From contig NZ_BOMN01000057.1 in NCBI RefSeq assembly GCF_016862215.1, positions 208,868 through 272,867 of the forward strand: a DNA stretch of 64,000 bases, in the 5' to 3' direction. The notes beneath the pieces are model-generated. The model was not told where the DNA came from. It did no database searches and saw nothing but the letters and a program-made list of their open reading frames with translations. Numbering within the stretch: the first letter of the stretch is position 1; each line of letters opens with the position of its first letter. The position numbers and the translations under genes were made by a program. The DNA comes from Winogradskya humida. GTDB taxonomy: Bacteria; Actinomycetota; Actinomycetes; Mycobacteriales; Micromonosporaceae. Positions 14,332 through 23,407 of this stretch are shown piece after piece.

Positions 14332-17300
14332 ATGGCCAGCGCCCTGCCGGTTGGTGTGCAGCTCCGGGCGGCGTTCGAGCGGGGCGGCGAGATGGGTCGC
14401 CGGATGCTCGGGCTGGACTGGGCGGCGACTCCGTTGGGGGTGCCCGCGTCCTGGCCGGCCGAGCTTGTCAATGCTGTGGCGCGAATGCTCGCGTCCAAGG
14501 CTCCGATCGTCATTTTCTGGGGGCCTGAATACTGCGGCCTCTACAACGACGCGTACATCCCGGCTATGGGCAGTAAGCATCCCGATCATCTCGGCCGTCC
14601 GGGCCGGGAGATGTGGTCGGAGGCGTGGGATGTGCTTCTGGCTCTGTTCGACGGAGTTGTGGCGGCGGACGAGGCTTTCTGGGCCTCCAATCACCCGTTC
14701 ATGCTGGAACGGCGCGGCTTTCTCGAAGAGACCTATTTCGACGTTTCGTACGACCCGATCCGGCGTGCGGATGGCACCGTAGGCGGCGTTTTCTGCATTG
14801 TCAGTGACACCACGCAGCGGGTGCTCGGTGGCCGCCGGGTGCGGGCGCTCAGCCGGCTCGGGTCGGGGCTGGCGGATTCACCCGATCAGGCCGCGCTCGG
14901 TGCGCAGGCCACCCGGATTCTCGGGGAGAACGACGCGGATGTGCCGTTCGCGGCGCTCTATCTGGATGATCCCGGCACCGGGGGACTGGCACTGTCCGGT
15001 TCCTACGGCGTGCCGCCGGCTGCGATCTGGCCTCTGCGGGGTGCGGCACTGCAGGCGGTGGAGACCGCGATCAAGACCGACAACGCCGGCACCGTACGCG
15101 TGGAAGACGTCGCCCATCCCCCGCCGGTGAGCGCCGCTGACCAGGCCTTGGTGCTCCCGGTCGGCATCGGCACCAGCAACATCGGCGCGCTGGTCGTCGG
15201 GGTGAGCCGCTTCCTGGCGATGGACGACGGCTACCGGGACTTCCTTCTGCTGGCCACGGCGCAGATCTCGCGGGTGGTGGCGAACCTGCGGGCGTACGAG
15301 CAGGAGCGCCGGCGTGCCGCGGAGCTGGCGGCCCTCGACGCGGCCAAGACCGGTTTCTTCTCGAATGTCAGTCACGAGTTCCGGACCCCGCTGACCTTGA
15401 TCCTGGGTCCGCTGGAGGATCTGCTCGCGATGCCCGGCCTCGACCCCGGGCAGCGTGAGCGGCTGGAGCCGATGCGGCGCAACGGTCAGCGCCTGTTGAA
15501 GCTCGTCAACACCGTCCTGGACTTCTCCCGGCTCGAGTCCGGGCGGATGCGGGCCGCGTATCAGCCGACCGATCTGGCCGATTACACCGCGCGGCTGGCC
15601 AGCGCCTTCCGCGCCACCGCCGAGCGGGCCGGGTTGACGCTCGACGTGCGGTGCCCGCCGCTGCCGGCGCCCGTGCACGTCGACCGCGAGATGTGGGAGA
15701 AGATCGTCTTCAACCTGCTCTCGAACGCGGTGAAGTTCACCCGCTCCGGGGGGATCACGGTCCGGCTGAGCGAGCGGGACGGCTCCGCGTTGCTCGAGGT
15801 CACCGACACCGGCGTCGGGGTGAGCGCGGACGATCAGGCGTTGCTCTTCGACCGTTTCCACCGGGTCACCGGTGCCTGGTCACGCAGTCATGAGGGTACG
15901 GGTATCGGCCTCGCCCTGGTCCGTGAGCTGGCCGAGCTGCATGCCGGCACGGCGTCCGCGCAGAGCGAGCCGGGGGTGGGCAGCACGTTCCGGGTCAGCG
16001 TCCCGCTCGGCGCGGCGCATCTGCCGGCCGACCGGATCGTCGAGCGGGCGGGCGCCGCCACTCCGGACGATCACGGCCGGCTCTATGTCGAGGAGGCGCA
16101 CTGGTGGTCGGGAGAGGTCGTGCCCGAGCCTCCGGTGCCGGCGGTCCCCGGTGCGGTGCAGGACGCGCGTCGCGGGCGGGTGCTCGTCGCCGATGACAAC
16201 GCCGATCTGCGTGACCATGTGGTGCGGCTGCTGCAGCCGTACTGGGACGTCACGGCGGTCAACGACGGACAGGAGGCGCTCAGGCTGGCTCGCGAGGAGC
16301 AGTTCGACCTGGTCCTTACCGATGTCATGATGCCGGGGCTGGACGGGTTCGCGCTGATCAAGGCGTTGCGGGCCGATGAGCGTACGCGTGACCTCCCGAT
16401 CCTCGTCCTCTCCGCCCGCGCGGGTGAGGAGTCCTCGGTCGAGGGCCTCGACGCCGGTGCCGACGACTACCTGGTCAAGCCGTTCTCGGCGCGCGACCTG
16501 ACCGCCCGCGTCCGCGCCAACCTGGAGCTGGGGCTGCTCCGGCGCCAGATCATCAGCCGGCTGCGTGGCCTGGTCGACGCGGCCGCGGCCGTCAACACCG
16601 TCCGGACCACGGCGGAGGTGCTCGACGTCGCGGCGCGGCACGTGCGGGCGATGACCTCCGCCGGCCGGGTCGTGGTGACCACGCCGGGGGCCCGCGCCGA
16701 GGTGGACGGTGGCGCGCCCGACGCGGCCACGCCCGACACGGTGCTGGCGCTGCCCGACACCTCCGGTGCGACGCTCGGTGAGCTCAGCGTCTGGTCCGGC
16801 GAGGACGGACCGGCCGAACCGGTGCTGCTCACCCAGCTGGCCCGGCTGATCGGGTTGCGGCTGGAGAACGCCCGGCTCTACGAGGCCGAGCACCGGATCG
16901 CGAGCACGCTGCAGCACAGCCTCCTGCCGCAGTCGCTGCCGCGGGTCCCGGGCGCGATCGTGGCCAGTCGCTATCTGCCGGGCAGCACCGAGGCCGAGGT
17001 GGGCGGTGACTGGTACGACGTCATCCTCGCCCCGGGCGGGCAGCTGTTCCTGGTCATCGGGGATGTCGTGGGCAAGGGAGTGCAGGCCGCGGCGATGATG
17101 GGGCAGCTGCGTAATGCGCTCCGGGCGTACATCCTCGAGGGTTTTGACTGTGGTGAGGCCCTGAGCCGCCTCAACCGGCTGGTGGACAACCTGGGCCGGC
17201 GGCAGTTCGCCACGGTGGTCTGCGTGCGTTTTGATCCGCGTACGCAGGAATTGCACTACTCCTCCGCGGGGCACCCGTCACCGGTGATCGCGACGCCGGG

Positions 17301-17973
17301 TGAGGAGGGCGTGTTCCTCTACACCGCCGCGCTCGGTCCGCCCATCGGAGCGCTGGGCAGCTCGCAGTACCCGACCAGGCAGGCCACGCTCGCGCCGGGC
17401 CAAAGACTGTTGCTCTACACCGATGGCTTGGTGGAGGATCGGCGCCAAGGCATTGATACCGGACTCGCCGAGGTCCGTGCCGATCTCGCCAAGCCCGCCG
17501 ACCATGTCGAGGATCTCTTGGACAACCTGCTGGCGAAGGCCGCCGCGCGCCCCCGCCGCGACGACATCGCGCTGCTGGCCGTGCAGGCCACCGAGCCGCG
17601 TGAGTTCGTGCTGCGGCTGCCCGCCGATCCGACCCGGCTCAGCGTGCTGCGCAAGCGGCTGGAGGATTTCCTCACCGCCAACGACGTGCCGGAGAACGAC
17701 ATCTTCGACCTCACGGTGGCGGTGTCGGAGGCCGCGGCGAACGCGATCGAGCACCCGATCGAGCCGGCCGAGCCGGTGATCACGGTGGAGGTGTCCCTGG
17801 TCGATGACGCAGTGGTGGCGACGGTGCGTGACACCGGGAGCTGGCGACCGGCGACCGGGCCCGGCTTCCGCGGCCGTGGCCTGGCGCTGATCGGCGCGTT
17901 GTCGGAGCTGTCGGTGGTTCGTTCGGAGAGCGGCACCTCGGTGACGCTGCGCCGCCCGGTCAATCGGTCATGA
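14332..17973 (+). CDS. Hybrid sensor: PAS-like/GAF/His kinase/receiver/SpoIIE phosphatase/RsbW-like ATPase
   Basis: A 1213-residue soluble multidomain signalling protein. Domains in order: PAS-like region (~40-165); GAF (~175-320); HisKA with SNVSHEFRTPLTL (His348) and HATPase (~450-560: NLLSNAVKFT, DTGVGV, GTGIGLAL); receiver (~615-735) with VLTDVMMPGLDG (Asp664) and YLVKPF; a GAF-like linker (~740-850); PP2C/SpoIIE phosphatase (~880-1085) with GGDWYD, GDVVGKG and DGLVE; and a C-terminal RsbW-like ATPase (~1090-1210) with SEAAANAIEH and GRGLALIGAL. No transmembrane segment is present. It could both run a phosphorelay and reset a STAS antagonist. A STAS gene converges on it 19 bp away. ATG 14332 follows a ggagga site. 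Confidence 0.9.
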   Translation: MASALPVGVQLRAAFERGGEMGRRMLGLDWAATPLGVPASWPAELVNAVARMLASKAPIVIFWGPEYCGLYNDAYIPAMGSKHPDHLGRPGREMWSEAWDVLLALFDGVVAADEAFWASNHPFMLERRGFLEETYFDVSYDPIRRADGTVGGVFCIVSDTTQRVLGGRRVRALSRLGSGLADSPDQAALGAQATRILGENDADVPFAALYLDDPGTGGLALSGSYGVPPAAIWPLRGAALQAVETAIKTDNAGTVRVEDVAHPPPVSAADQALVLPVGIGTSNIGALVVGVSRFLAMDDGYRDFLLLATAQISRVVANLRAYEQERRRAAELAALDAAKTGFFSNVSHEFRTPLTLILGPLEDLLAMPGLDPGQRERLEPMRRNGQRLLKLVNTVLDFSRLESGRMRAAYQPTDLADYTARLASAFRATAERAGLTLDVRCPPLPAPVHVDREMWEKIVFNLLSNAVKFTRSGGITVRLSERDGSALLEVTDTGVGVSADDQALLFDRFHRVTGAWSRSHEGTGIGLALVRELAELHAGTASAQSEPGVGSTFRVSVPLGAAHLPADRIVERAGAATPDDHGRLYVEEAHWWSGEVVPEPPVPAVPGAVQDARRGRVLVADDNADLRDHVVRLLQPYWDVTAVNDGQEALRLAREEQFDLVLTDVMMPGLDGFALIKALRADERTRDLPILVLSARAGEESSVEGLDAGADDYLVKPFSARDLTARVRANLELGLLRRQIISRLRGLVDAAAAVNTVRTTAEVLDVAARHVRAMTSAGRVVVTTPGARAEVDGGAPDAATPDTVLALPDTSGATLGELSVWSGEDGPAEPVLLTQLARLIGLRLENARLYEAEHRIASTLQHSLLPQSLPRVPGAIVASRYLPGSTEAEVGGDWYDVILAPGGQLFLVIGDVVGKGVQAAAMMGQLRNALRAYILEGFDCGEALSRLNRLVDNLGRRQFATVVCVRFDPRTQELHYSSAGHPSPVIATPGEEGVFLYTAALGPPIGALGSSQYPTRQATLAPGQRLLLYTDGLVEDRRQGIDTGLAEVRADLAKPADHVEDLLDNLLAKAAARPRRDDIALLAVQATEPREFVLRLPADPTRLSVLRKRLEDFLTANDVPENDIFDLTVAVSEAAANAIEHPIEPAEPVITVEVSLVDDAVVATVRDTGSWRPATGPGFRGRGLALIGALSELSVVRSESGTSVTLRRPVNRS

Positions 17974-17992
17974 GCCCGGGCGGCCGGCCCGG

Positions 17993-18319
17993 TCAACCGT
18001 TAGTGAGCCAGGGTTGATCGCTGAGGCCTGAGATGTCGAGCACACGATGGACCTGGGGTGAGGGCAGCACCCGCAGCGCGTCCGGGTAACGCTCCGCCAG
18101 CCGGACCAGCGCGTGGATCGCGGCCGAGTCGAAGAACGTGACACCGCGCAGATCGAGGACCGCGGTGGAGGCATCCTGGCCGGTCACGGCCTCGACCATG
18201 GAGTGGGCTGTCGACATGTCGACCTCTCCGGTCACCACGGCGGTGACGAGGTCACCGGCCACCGAGGTGGTGACCGAGAAGAAGTCTTGATCCACGCTGA
18301 CACGATTACACAGGGGCAT
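17993..18319 (-). CDS. STAS-domain anti-sigma-factor antagonist-like protein
   Basis: About 108 residues, nearly all one STAS domain. The strand-helix VLDLRGVTFFDSAAIHAL contains the Ser that is phosphorylated by RsbW-type kinases in SpoIIAA/RsbV proteins. The beta-rich N-terminal part (TAVVTGEVDMSTAHSMVEAV) also matches. I place the start at ATG 18319 (MPLCNRV), though a downstream GTG is possible. The gene faces the multidomain phosphatase/ATPase gene tail to tail, so a partner-switching relation with its SpoIIE and RsbW-like domains is likely but inferred. Confidence 0.83.
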   Translation of the reverse strand: MPLCNRVSVDQDFFSVTTSVAGDLVTAVVTGEVDMSTAHSMVEAVTGQDASTAVLDLRGVTFFDSAAIHALVRLAERYPDALRVLPSPQVHRVLDISGLSDQPWLTNG

Positions 18320-18384
18320 CGGGGCGGCAACATCCGATACCGGACCCTCGGTGCCGCGCGCGGAGGCGGCGATAGTCTGGGGAC

Positions 18385-19242
18385 ATGACCGTTCGTGCCC
18401 CGCTGACCCCGGGAAAGCTCTCGCCATGGCGGGCGGTGCCGCCGCAGATCACCCGTCCCGAGTATGTCGGCAAGAAGCGCCCGAAAGAGTGGCGCGGCTC
18501 GCACGTGCAGACGGCGGAGACCATCGAGAAGATGCGGGTCGCCGGCCGGCTCGCGGCGCAGGCCACGCAGCTCGCGGGTGAGCACTGCAAGCCCGGTGTG
18601 ACCACCGACGAGATCGACCGGGTCGTGCACGAGTTCCTCGTCGACCACGGCGCCTATCCGTCGACGCTGGGTTACAAGGGTTTCCCCAAGTCGTCGTGCA
18701 CCTCGCTCAACGAGGTCATCTGTCATGGCATCCCCGACACGACGGTGCTCGAGGACGGCGACATCATCAACGTCGACGTGACCGCGTTCAAGGACGGCGT
18801 GCACGGCGACACCGACGCCACGTTCCTGGTTGGCGATGTCAGCGACGAGGCCCGCCTGCTGGTGGAGCGCACCCACGAGGCGATGATGCGCGGCATCCGG
18901 GCCGTGGCTCCCGGCCGGCAGATCAACGCGATCGGCCGGGTCATCGAGGCCTACGCGCGCCGCTTCGGTTACGGCGTGGTCCGCGACTTCACCGGGCACG
19001 GCATCGGGGAGACCTTCCACAGCGGCCTCTACATCCCGCACTACGACAACCCGCGGCTCGACGCGGTGATGGAGGTCGGCATGACCTTCACCATCGAGCC
19101 GATGATCACCCTCGGGACCTACGAGTACGAGATGTGGGACGACGGCTGGACCGTGGTCACCAAGGACCGCCGGTGGACGGCCCAGTTCGAGCACACCCTC
19201 GTGGTCACCGAGGACGGGTTCGAGATCCTGACGCTGCCGTGA
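18385..19242 (+). CDS. map: Type I methionine aminopeptidase
   Basis: Removes the initiator Met from nascent proteins. At 285 residues it has the five dinuclear-metal ligands in the expected order: NVDVTAFKDGVHGDTDATF (two Asp), FTGHGIGETFHSG (His), FTIEPMITLG (Glu) and QFEHTLVVTEDG (Glu). The N-terminal ~40-residue extension with VPPQITRPEYVGKK is typical of actinobacterial MetAP variants that carry a Pro-rich leader and no zinc finger. Its GTGA junction (19239-19242) couples it to a VIT1-type transporter gene. ATG 18385 is 65 bp from the divergent STAS start. Confidence 0.93.
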   Translation: MTVRAPLTPGKLSPWRAVPPQITRPEYVGKKRPKEWRGSHVQTAETIEKMRVAGRLAAQATQLAGEHCKPGVTTDEIDRVVHEFLVDHGAYPSTLGYKGFPKSSCTSLNEVICHGIPDTTVLEDGDIINVDVTAFKDGVHGDTDATFLVGDVSDEARLLVERTHEAMMRGIRAVAPGRQINAIGRVIEAYARRFGYGVVRDFTGHGIGETFHSGLYIPHYDNPRLDAVMEVGMTFTIEPMITLGTYEYEMWDDGWTVVTKDRRWTAQFEHTLVVTEDGFEILTLP

Positions 19243-19931
19243 CGATCTCCGCTGTCGCGCCGCACCACCACGCGGACGTCTCGGGTGGCTGGCTGCGCGC
19301 GGCGACGTTCGGGGCGATGGACGGCCTGGTCACCAACATCGCCCTGATCGCCGGGGTCGGCGGTGGCGGGGTCAGCCGGCCCACGCTGATCCTCACCGGC
19401 GTGGCCGGGCTGGTCGCGGGCGCCATCTCGATGGGGCTAGGCGAGTACACCAGCGTGCGCACCCAGAACGACCAGGTCGCGGCCGAGCTCGCCAAGGAGC
19501 TGCACGAGCTGCGGGCCAACCCGGACGGTGAGGCCGCCGAGCTTGTCGAGATGTGGACCGCCCGGGGGCTCCCCGCGGATCTCGCCCGGCAGGTGGCCGA
19601 CGTGCTCAAGGACAACCCCGAGCAGGCGCTGCGGGTGCACGCCCAGGAAGAGCTTGGCGTCGTCCCGGACGAGTTGCCCAGCCCGTGGACGGCGGCGTTC
19701 TCGTCGTTCGTCTGCTTCTCGATCGGTGCGGTGGTCCCGCTGCTCACCTATCTGCTGGGCTTCGACTCGCTCTGGCTGGCGCTGGCTGTCGGCGGGGTCG
19801 GCCTGTTCACCGCCGGGGTGCTCGTCGCGCGGTTCACCCGGCAGAGCTGGTGGCGCAGCGGTTCGCGGCAACTCCTGCTCGGCGCGGCGGCCGCGGCGGC
19901 AACCTACCTGATCGGGCTGCTATTCAAATAG
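19239..19931 (+). CDS. VIT1/CCC1-family metal ion transporter
   Basis: A 230-residue membrane protein of the vacuolar iron transporter family. It has hydrophobic helices near the N-terminus (MDGLVTNIALIAGVGGGG, carrying the family Asp-Gly), a helical cytoplasmic stretch rich in Glu (EYTSVRTQNDQVAAELAKEL through LGVVPDELPSP) that corresponds to the metal-binding domain, and three C-terminal helices. Probably exports or sequesters Fe2+/Mn2+. It starts at GTG 19239 inside the map stop and its 3' end overlaps a convergent gene by 12 bp. Confidence 0.84.
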   Translation: MTISAVAPHHHADVSGGWLRAATFGAMDGLVTNIALIAGVGGGGVSRPTLILTGVAGLVAGAISMGLGEYTSVRTQNDQVAAELAKELHELRANPDGEAAELVEMWTARGLPADLARQVADVLKDNPEQALRVHAQEELGVVPDELPSPWTAAFSSFVCFSIGAVVPLLTYLLGFDSLWLALAVGGVGLFTAGVLVARFTRQSWWRSGSRQLLLGAAAAAATYLIGLLFK

Positions 19932-20630
19932 GGCGCTGAGCGGGCCGTCCACGGGGCGGCCCCGGGCCGCGAGTTCGTCCGCCTGTGCCCTGAGCGTCGC
20001 GCCGAGCTCGGTCATGTCCGCACCGGCCAGACCGCTGCGCCGGACGGCGTCGGCCTGGTTACGGAAATGGGTGCGGCCGAGCAGACCCGCGACCATCGCG
20101 GTGTGCAGGCGCGCCTCGGCCATCAGCACCATCGCGGTGTCGGTCTCGTACCACCCGGCCAGCCGTTCGGCGCGGGCATGCGCGGCCGACGCGACGCACC
20201 AGTTGCTCCGGGCGGGTGTGCTGAACTCGGCGGGCCGGGCCGACGCGAGCTTGGCCAGGTGCGCCTCGCGCAGGTCGGCGAACCAGCCCCGCGGGTCGTA
20301 GAGGGCACGGGTGGTCAGCCAGCGGTCCGCCTCGAGCGGCCAGCGCGGGGTGATCTCCCCGGCTCGCCGCAGCACCTCGTCACCGGTGACGACGACCAGG
20401 TCGGCCAGGATCCCGTCGACCCGCCGCCGGGTGGCGCGCGGCCCGGCGCCCGCCCGGTAGGTCACGACGACCAGGTTGACGTCGCTGCTGGTCGTGTCGT
20501 CCCCGTGGGCCAGCGAGCCGTTGACCCCGATCGCCCGGACCTCGGCGGACCAGCGTTTCAGAATGACGTCGCGCAGCCGGACGGCCAGGTGCCATCGGGG
20601 GTTGGCCAGATCGATCTCGTCCGGTGCCAT
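19920..20630 (-). CDS. Nucleotidyltransferase-fold protein (KNTase-like)
   Basis: A 236-residue protein with the Pol-beta-type nucleotidyltransferase signature GVNGSLAHGDDTTSSDVNLVV at residues ~35-55. The motif is GSxxxG followed by SDxxL; the second carboxylate is replaced by Asn in DVNL, which may weaken catalysis. A helical C-terminal half resembles aminoglycoside nucleotidyltransferases (KNTases). The substrate is unknown; resistance is possible but not shown. ATG 20630 (MAPDEIDL) follows the DUF4439 gene by 1 bp, so it is likely the third gene of a minus-strand operon. Confidence 0.72.
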   Translation of the reverse strand: MAPDEIDLANPRWHLAVRLRDVILKRWSAEVRAIGVNGSLAHGDDTTSSDVNLVVVTYRAGAGPRATRRRVDGILADLVVVTGDEVLRRAGEITPRWPLEADRWLTTRALYDPRGWFADLREAHLAKLASARPAEFSTPARSNWCVASAAHARAERLAGWYETDTAMVLMAEARLHTAMVAGLLGRTHFRNQADAVRRSGLAGADMTELGATLRAQADELAARGRPVDGPLSALFE

Positions 20631-20631
20631 G

Positions 20632-21054
20632 TCAGGGTCTCCCCGGCCAGGCAAGGGTCGCCGGGCTGACCTTGCCGAGCCGCCGCCAGCGCGCCGCCCG
20701 GACCGCGGCATCGGTCAGCGCGCTCAACGCCGTCGCACGGTCACCGTCCTGCGTCACCGGGAGCACGGCCCGCCACGCCTGTGCGACACCATCCTCGACC
20801 TGGATCGCCAGCCTGAGGGCGGTGTCACGGTCGGTGATCTCGAACGGGAGCTCGTACCCGGCGGGTGCGGGGGCGGTGCTCGCCTTCAGTGCGGCGAGGG
20901 TCAGGACCAGGGCGTCACGCCGGTCGCGGTGGATCGCTTCGGACGACCGCGCCTCGGTCAGGTCACCCTTGGTGGTCAGTTTCACGCCCAATATTCCGTA
21001 CGCGTAAATGGCCGCTTCTTCCGCCGCCAGCGCAGCCGCCATCTCGCCGCTCAT
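20632..21054 (-). CDS. DUF4439 ferritin-like protein
   Basis: A 140-residue, mostly helical protein of the DUF4439 type, which adopts a ferritin-like four-helix bundle. The first helix MAAALAAEEAAIYAYGILG and the later helix DTALRLAIQVEDGVAQAWR are characteristic. No clear di-iron Glu/His set is visible, so oxidase activity is doubtful. It is coupled by ATGA (21051-21054) to the lipoprotein gene upstream and followed by the nucleotidyltransferase-like gene. Function unknown. Confidence 0.72.
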   Translation of the reverse strand: MSGEMAAALAAEEAAIYAYGILGVKLTTKGDLTEARSSEAIHRDRRDALVLTLAALKASTAPAPAGYELPFEITDRDTALRLAIQVEDGVAQAWRAVLPVTQDGDRATALSALTDAAVRAARWRRLGKVSPATLAWPGRP

Positions 21055-21518
21055 CGCAGTGCCTCCGCGTGGGCGGCCCGGGCCGCGGCGATCGATCCCA
21101 CCAGCGCGGCACGCCCGCTTGGCGCCGCCTTGCAGGCCGCCGTAGCGGTCTTCAGCGCGGACTGCTCGGCCTTGCGCAGCTCGGCGAGCGCGTCGGTGCC
21201 CGACTCGGTCGGCGGGCCCGACGCACCGCCCGACGGCAGCGTCGCACCGATGAGCTTTGCCAGCTCGGTCGCGTGAGCCCGGTGGTCCAGCGCCATCGGC
21301 GACAGGCGCGCGGCGAGATCGGGGGAGGCCAGGCCGGCACGTTCGTAGGCCATCGCCAGGGTGAGCGCCTCGTCCAGCACGGGCTGCAGCGCGTCCGGTG
21401 GCGGGGCCGGCTCGGGGTCGGCACCGAACAGCCCGCAGCCGGTGAGAGCGGCGAGACCGGCGCTGCCCGCGACCGCGCCGAGAACCTGACGTCTTCTCAC
21501 GTGGCAATCCAACACCAT
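21051..21518 (-). CDS. Secreted lipoprotein, helical, Tat-type signal
   Basis: About 155 residues. The N-terminus has twin/triple Arg (VRRRQVLG), a hydrophobic stretch and the lipobox LTGCG, indicating Tat export and lipid attachment at the Cys. The mature part is helical and Ala-rich (LDEALTLAMAYERAGL, LDHRAHATELAKLIGA), resembling the ferritin-like DUF4439 partner. Starts at ATG 21518, GTG 21521 or GTG 21500 are possible; only the last gives a compact signal peptide. The gene is coupled to the DUF4439 gene by 4 bp and divergent from rimP. Its role may be periplasmic metal handling, but that is speculative. Confidence 0.72.
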   Translation of the reverse strand: MVLDCHVRRRQVLGAVAGSAGLAALTGCGLFGADPEPAPPPDALQPVLDEALTLAMAYERAGLASPDLAARLSPMALDHRAHATELAKLIGATLPSGGASGPPTESGTDALAELRKAEQSALKTATAACKAAPSGRAALVGSIAAARAAHAEALR

Positions 21519-21709
21519 CACGAGCGAACCGGGCTCGCTGACCTGCGCGTGGCGTCGATTCGGTGCGGCGCTAACCGGTCACCTGGCGTGGCGCGTTACG
21601 CTCTGCGTCAGCTGCCGGGGATTTGGCCCCGGTGGCATGCCGGTGTTCCCGGTGGTAGACCGGCGGGCGGTTCACTACCCGCCGTACTCAAGCAGAAGGG
21701 TTGGGCCCG

Positions 21710-22375
21710 ATGACGCAGCGTGGTCGCGCCGGTGCCCGGCCGACGAATCGCCGCTCCGGTGGTGGGCGAGGCAATCAGGCCGCTCCCGAGACTCAGGCGC
21801 CCACGGCGCCACGGATCGATCTGGTGGCCGCCCGCGCGCGGGTCCGTGCCGTGATCGAGCCGGTCATCGCCACCGCGGGATACGACCTCGAAGAGGTCAA
21901 TCTTTCGCGGGCGGGCCGCCGGCACGTGGTGCGGGTGCTCGTCGACGCCGACGGGGGCATCAGCCTCGACGACGTCGCGGTGGTGTCCCGGGAGATCTCG
22001 AACGCGCTCGACGCGGCCGAGGAGGCCGGCGGCGAGGTGCTCGCCGGTGAATACCAGCTAGAGGTGGGATCGCCCGGTATCGACCGGCCGCTGACCCTGC
22101 CCCGGCACTGGCGGCGCAACGTGAGCCGCCTGGTCACGGTCACCGTGGCGGGCAAGTCGGTGACCGGCCGGGTCACCTCTGCCGACGACAGCGGCATCGT
22201 GCTGGACGGCGACCGGCCGGTGGCATTCGCGGACCTCGGTCCCGGCAAGGTGCAGATCGAGTTCAAACGACTCGACGAGGCCGTCTTCCCGGACGACGAG
22301 GACGACGAAGACGACGACGATCTTGAAGATGACGACGACGAAGATGACGAGAATGGGGAGGGCGAGGACAAGTGA
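21710..22375 (+). CDS. rimP: Ribosome maturation factor RimP
   Basis: Needed for 30S subunit assembly. The 221-residue protein has the RimP core (YDLEEVNLSRAGRRHVVRVL, LEVGSPGIDRPL) at about residues 45-130, a C-terminal SH3-like part and a striking acidic tail of nearly 30 residues made of Asp and Glu. A low-complexity basic N-terminal ~40 residues precede the core. ATG 21710 has agaaggg 9 bp upstream; an in-frame TTG at 21701 directly abuts that site and was rejected. First gene of the rimP-nusA-ylxR-infB group, with its stop overlapping the nusA GTG. Confidence 0.93.
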   Translation: MTQRGRAGARPTNRRSGGGRGNQAAPETQAPTAPRIDLVAARARVRAVIEPVIATAGYDLEEVNLSRAGRRHVVRVLVDADGGISLDDVAVVSREISNALDAAEEAGGEVLAGEYQLEVGSPGIDRPLTLPRHWRRNVSRLVTVTVAGKSVTGRVTSADDSGIVLDGDRPVAFADLGPGKVQIEFKRLDEAVFPDDEDDEDDDDLEDDDDEDDENGEGEDK

Positions 22376-23388
22376 ACATCGACCTCGCGGCGCTGCGCGC
22401 CCTGGAGCGCGAGCGGGAGATCCCGTTCGAGACGATCCTCGCGGCGATCGAGACAGCACTACTGACCGCCTACCGGCACACGGACGGATCCGAGTCCCAC
22501 GCCCGGGTGGAGATCGACCGCAAGAACGGTGCGGCACAGGTTTTCGCGCAGGAGCTCGACGACGAGGGCACGCTGGTCCGGGAGTGGGACGACACCCCGC
22601 ACGACTTCGGCCGCATCGCCGCCATGACCGCCAAGCAGGTCATCCTGCAGCGGCTGCGGGAGGCGACGGACGAGGCCCACTTCGGTGAGTACGCAGGACG
22701 CGACGGTGATCTGATCACCGGCATCGTGCAGGCGGACGCCGCGCGGGCCGAGAAGGGCATCGTCACCGTCGACCTAGGCAAGATCGAGGCGGTGCTGCCG
22801 CAGTCCGAGCAGGTGCCCGGCGAGGCGTACGACCACGGGTCGCGGATCCGCGCGATCGTGGTGCACGTCGCCAAGGGGTTCCGCGGGCCGCAGATCACTC
22901 TTTCGCGCTCGCACCCGGCGCTGGTGAAGAAGCTCTTCGCGCTCGAAGTGCCCGAGATCGCCGATGGCACGGTCGAGATCGCGGCGATCGCACGTGAGGC
23001 TGGTCACCGTACGAAGATCGCGGTGCACTCCAAGGTCCCCGGCGTGAACGCCAAGGGCGCCTGCATCGGCCCGATGGGTCAGCGGGTCCGTGCGGTGATG
23101 AGCGAGCTGCACGGCGAGAAGATCGACATCATCGACTACTCGGAGGACCCGGCGCAGTTCGTCGGAAACGCGCTCTCACCTGCGAAAGCCCTGCGGGTGG
23201 AGGTCGTTGACGCGGCCACCCGGACCGCTCGCGTGACCGTCCCGGATTTCCAGCTCTCGCTGGCCATCGGGCGCGAGGGCCAGAACGCCCGGCTCGCCGC
23301 CCGGCTGACCGGCTGGCGCATCGACATCCGGCCCGACAACGAGCCGGCACCGGCCGCGGAGCGGGATGCCGCCGAGACCGGAAGCTGA
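22372..23388 (+). CDS. nusA: Transcription termination/antitermination factor NusA
   Basis: A 338-residue protein binding RNA polymerase and nascent RNA. The N-terminal domain (residues ~1-100) is followed by an S1 domain (GDLITGIVQADAARAEKGIV) and two KH domains: CIGPMGQRVRAVMSEL and LAIGREGQNARLAARLTGW with their GxxG loops. It is short compared with Escherichia coli NusA because actinobacterial forms lack the C-terminal acidic repeats. GTG 22372 overlaps the rimP stop. Standard position before ylxR and infB. Confidence 0.95.
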   Translation: MNIDLAALRALEREREIPFETILAAIETALLTAYRHTDGSESHARVEIDRKNGAAQVFAQELDDEGTLVREWDDTPHDFGRIAAMTAKQVILQRLREATDEAHFGEYAGRDGDLITGIVQADAARAEKGIVTVDLGKIEAVLPQSEQVPGEAYDHGSRIRAIVVHVAKGFRGPQITLSRSHPALVKKLFALEVPEIADGTVEIAAIAREAGHRTKIAVHSKVPGVNAKGACIGPMGQRVRAVMSELHGEKIDIIDYSEDPAQFVGNALSPAKALRVEVVDAATRTARVTVPDFQLSLAIGREGQNARLAARLTGWRIDIRPDNEPAPAAERDAAETGS

Positions 23389-23407
23389 CCGGATACGCGG
23401 GACCGGC

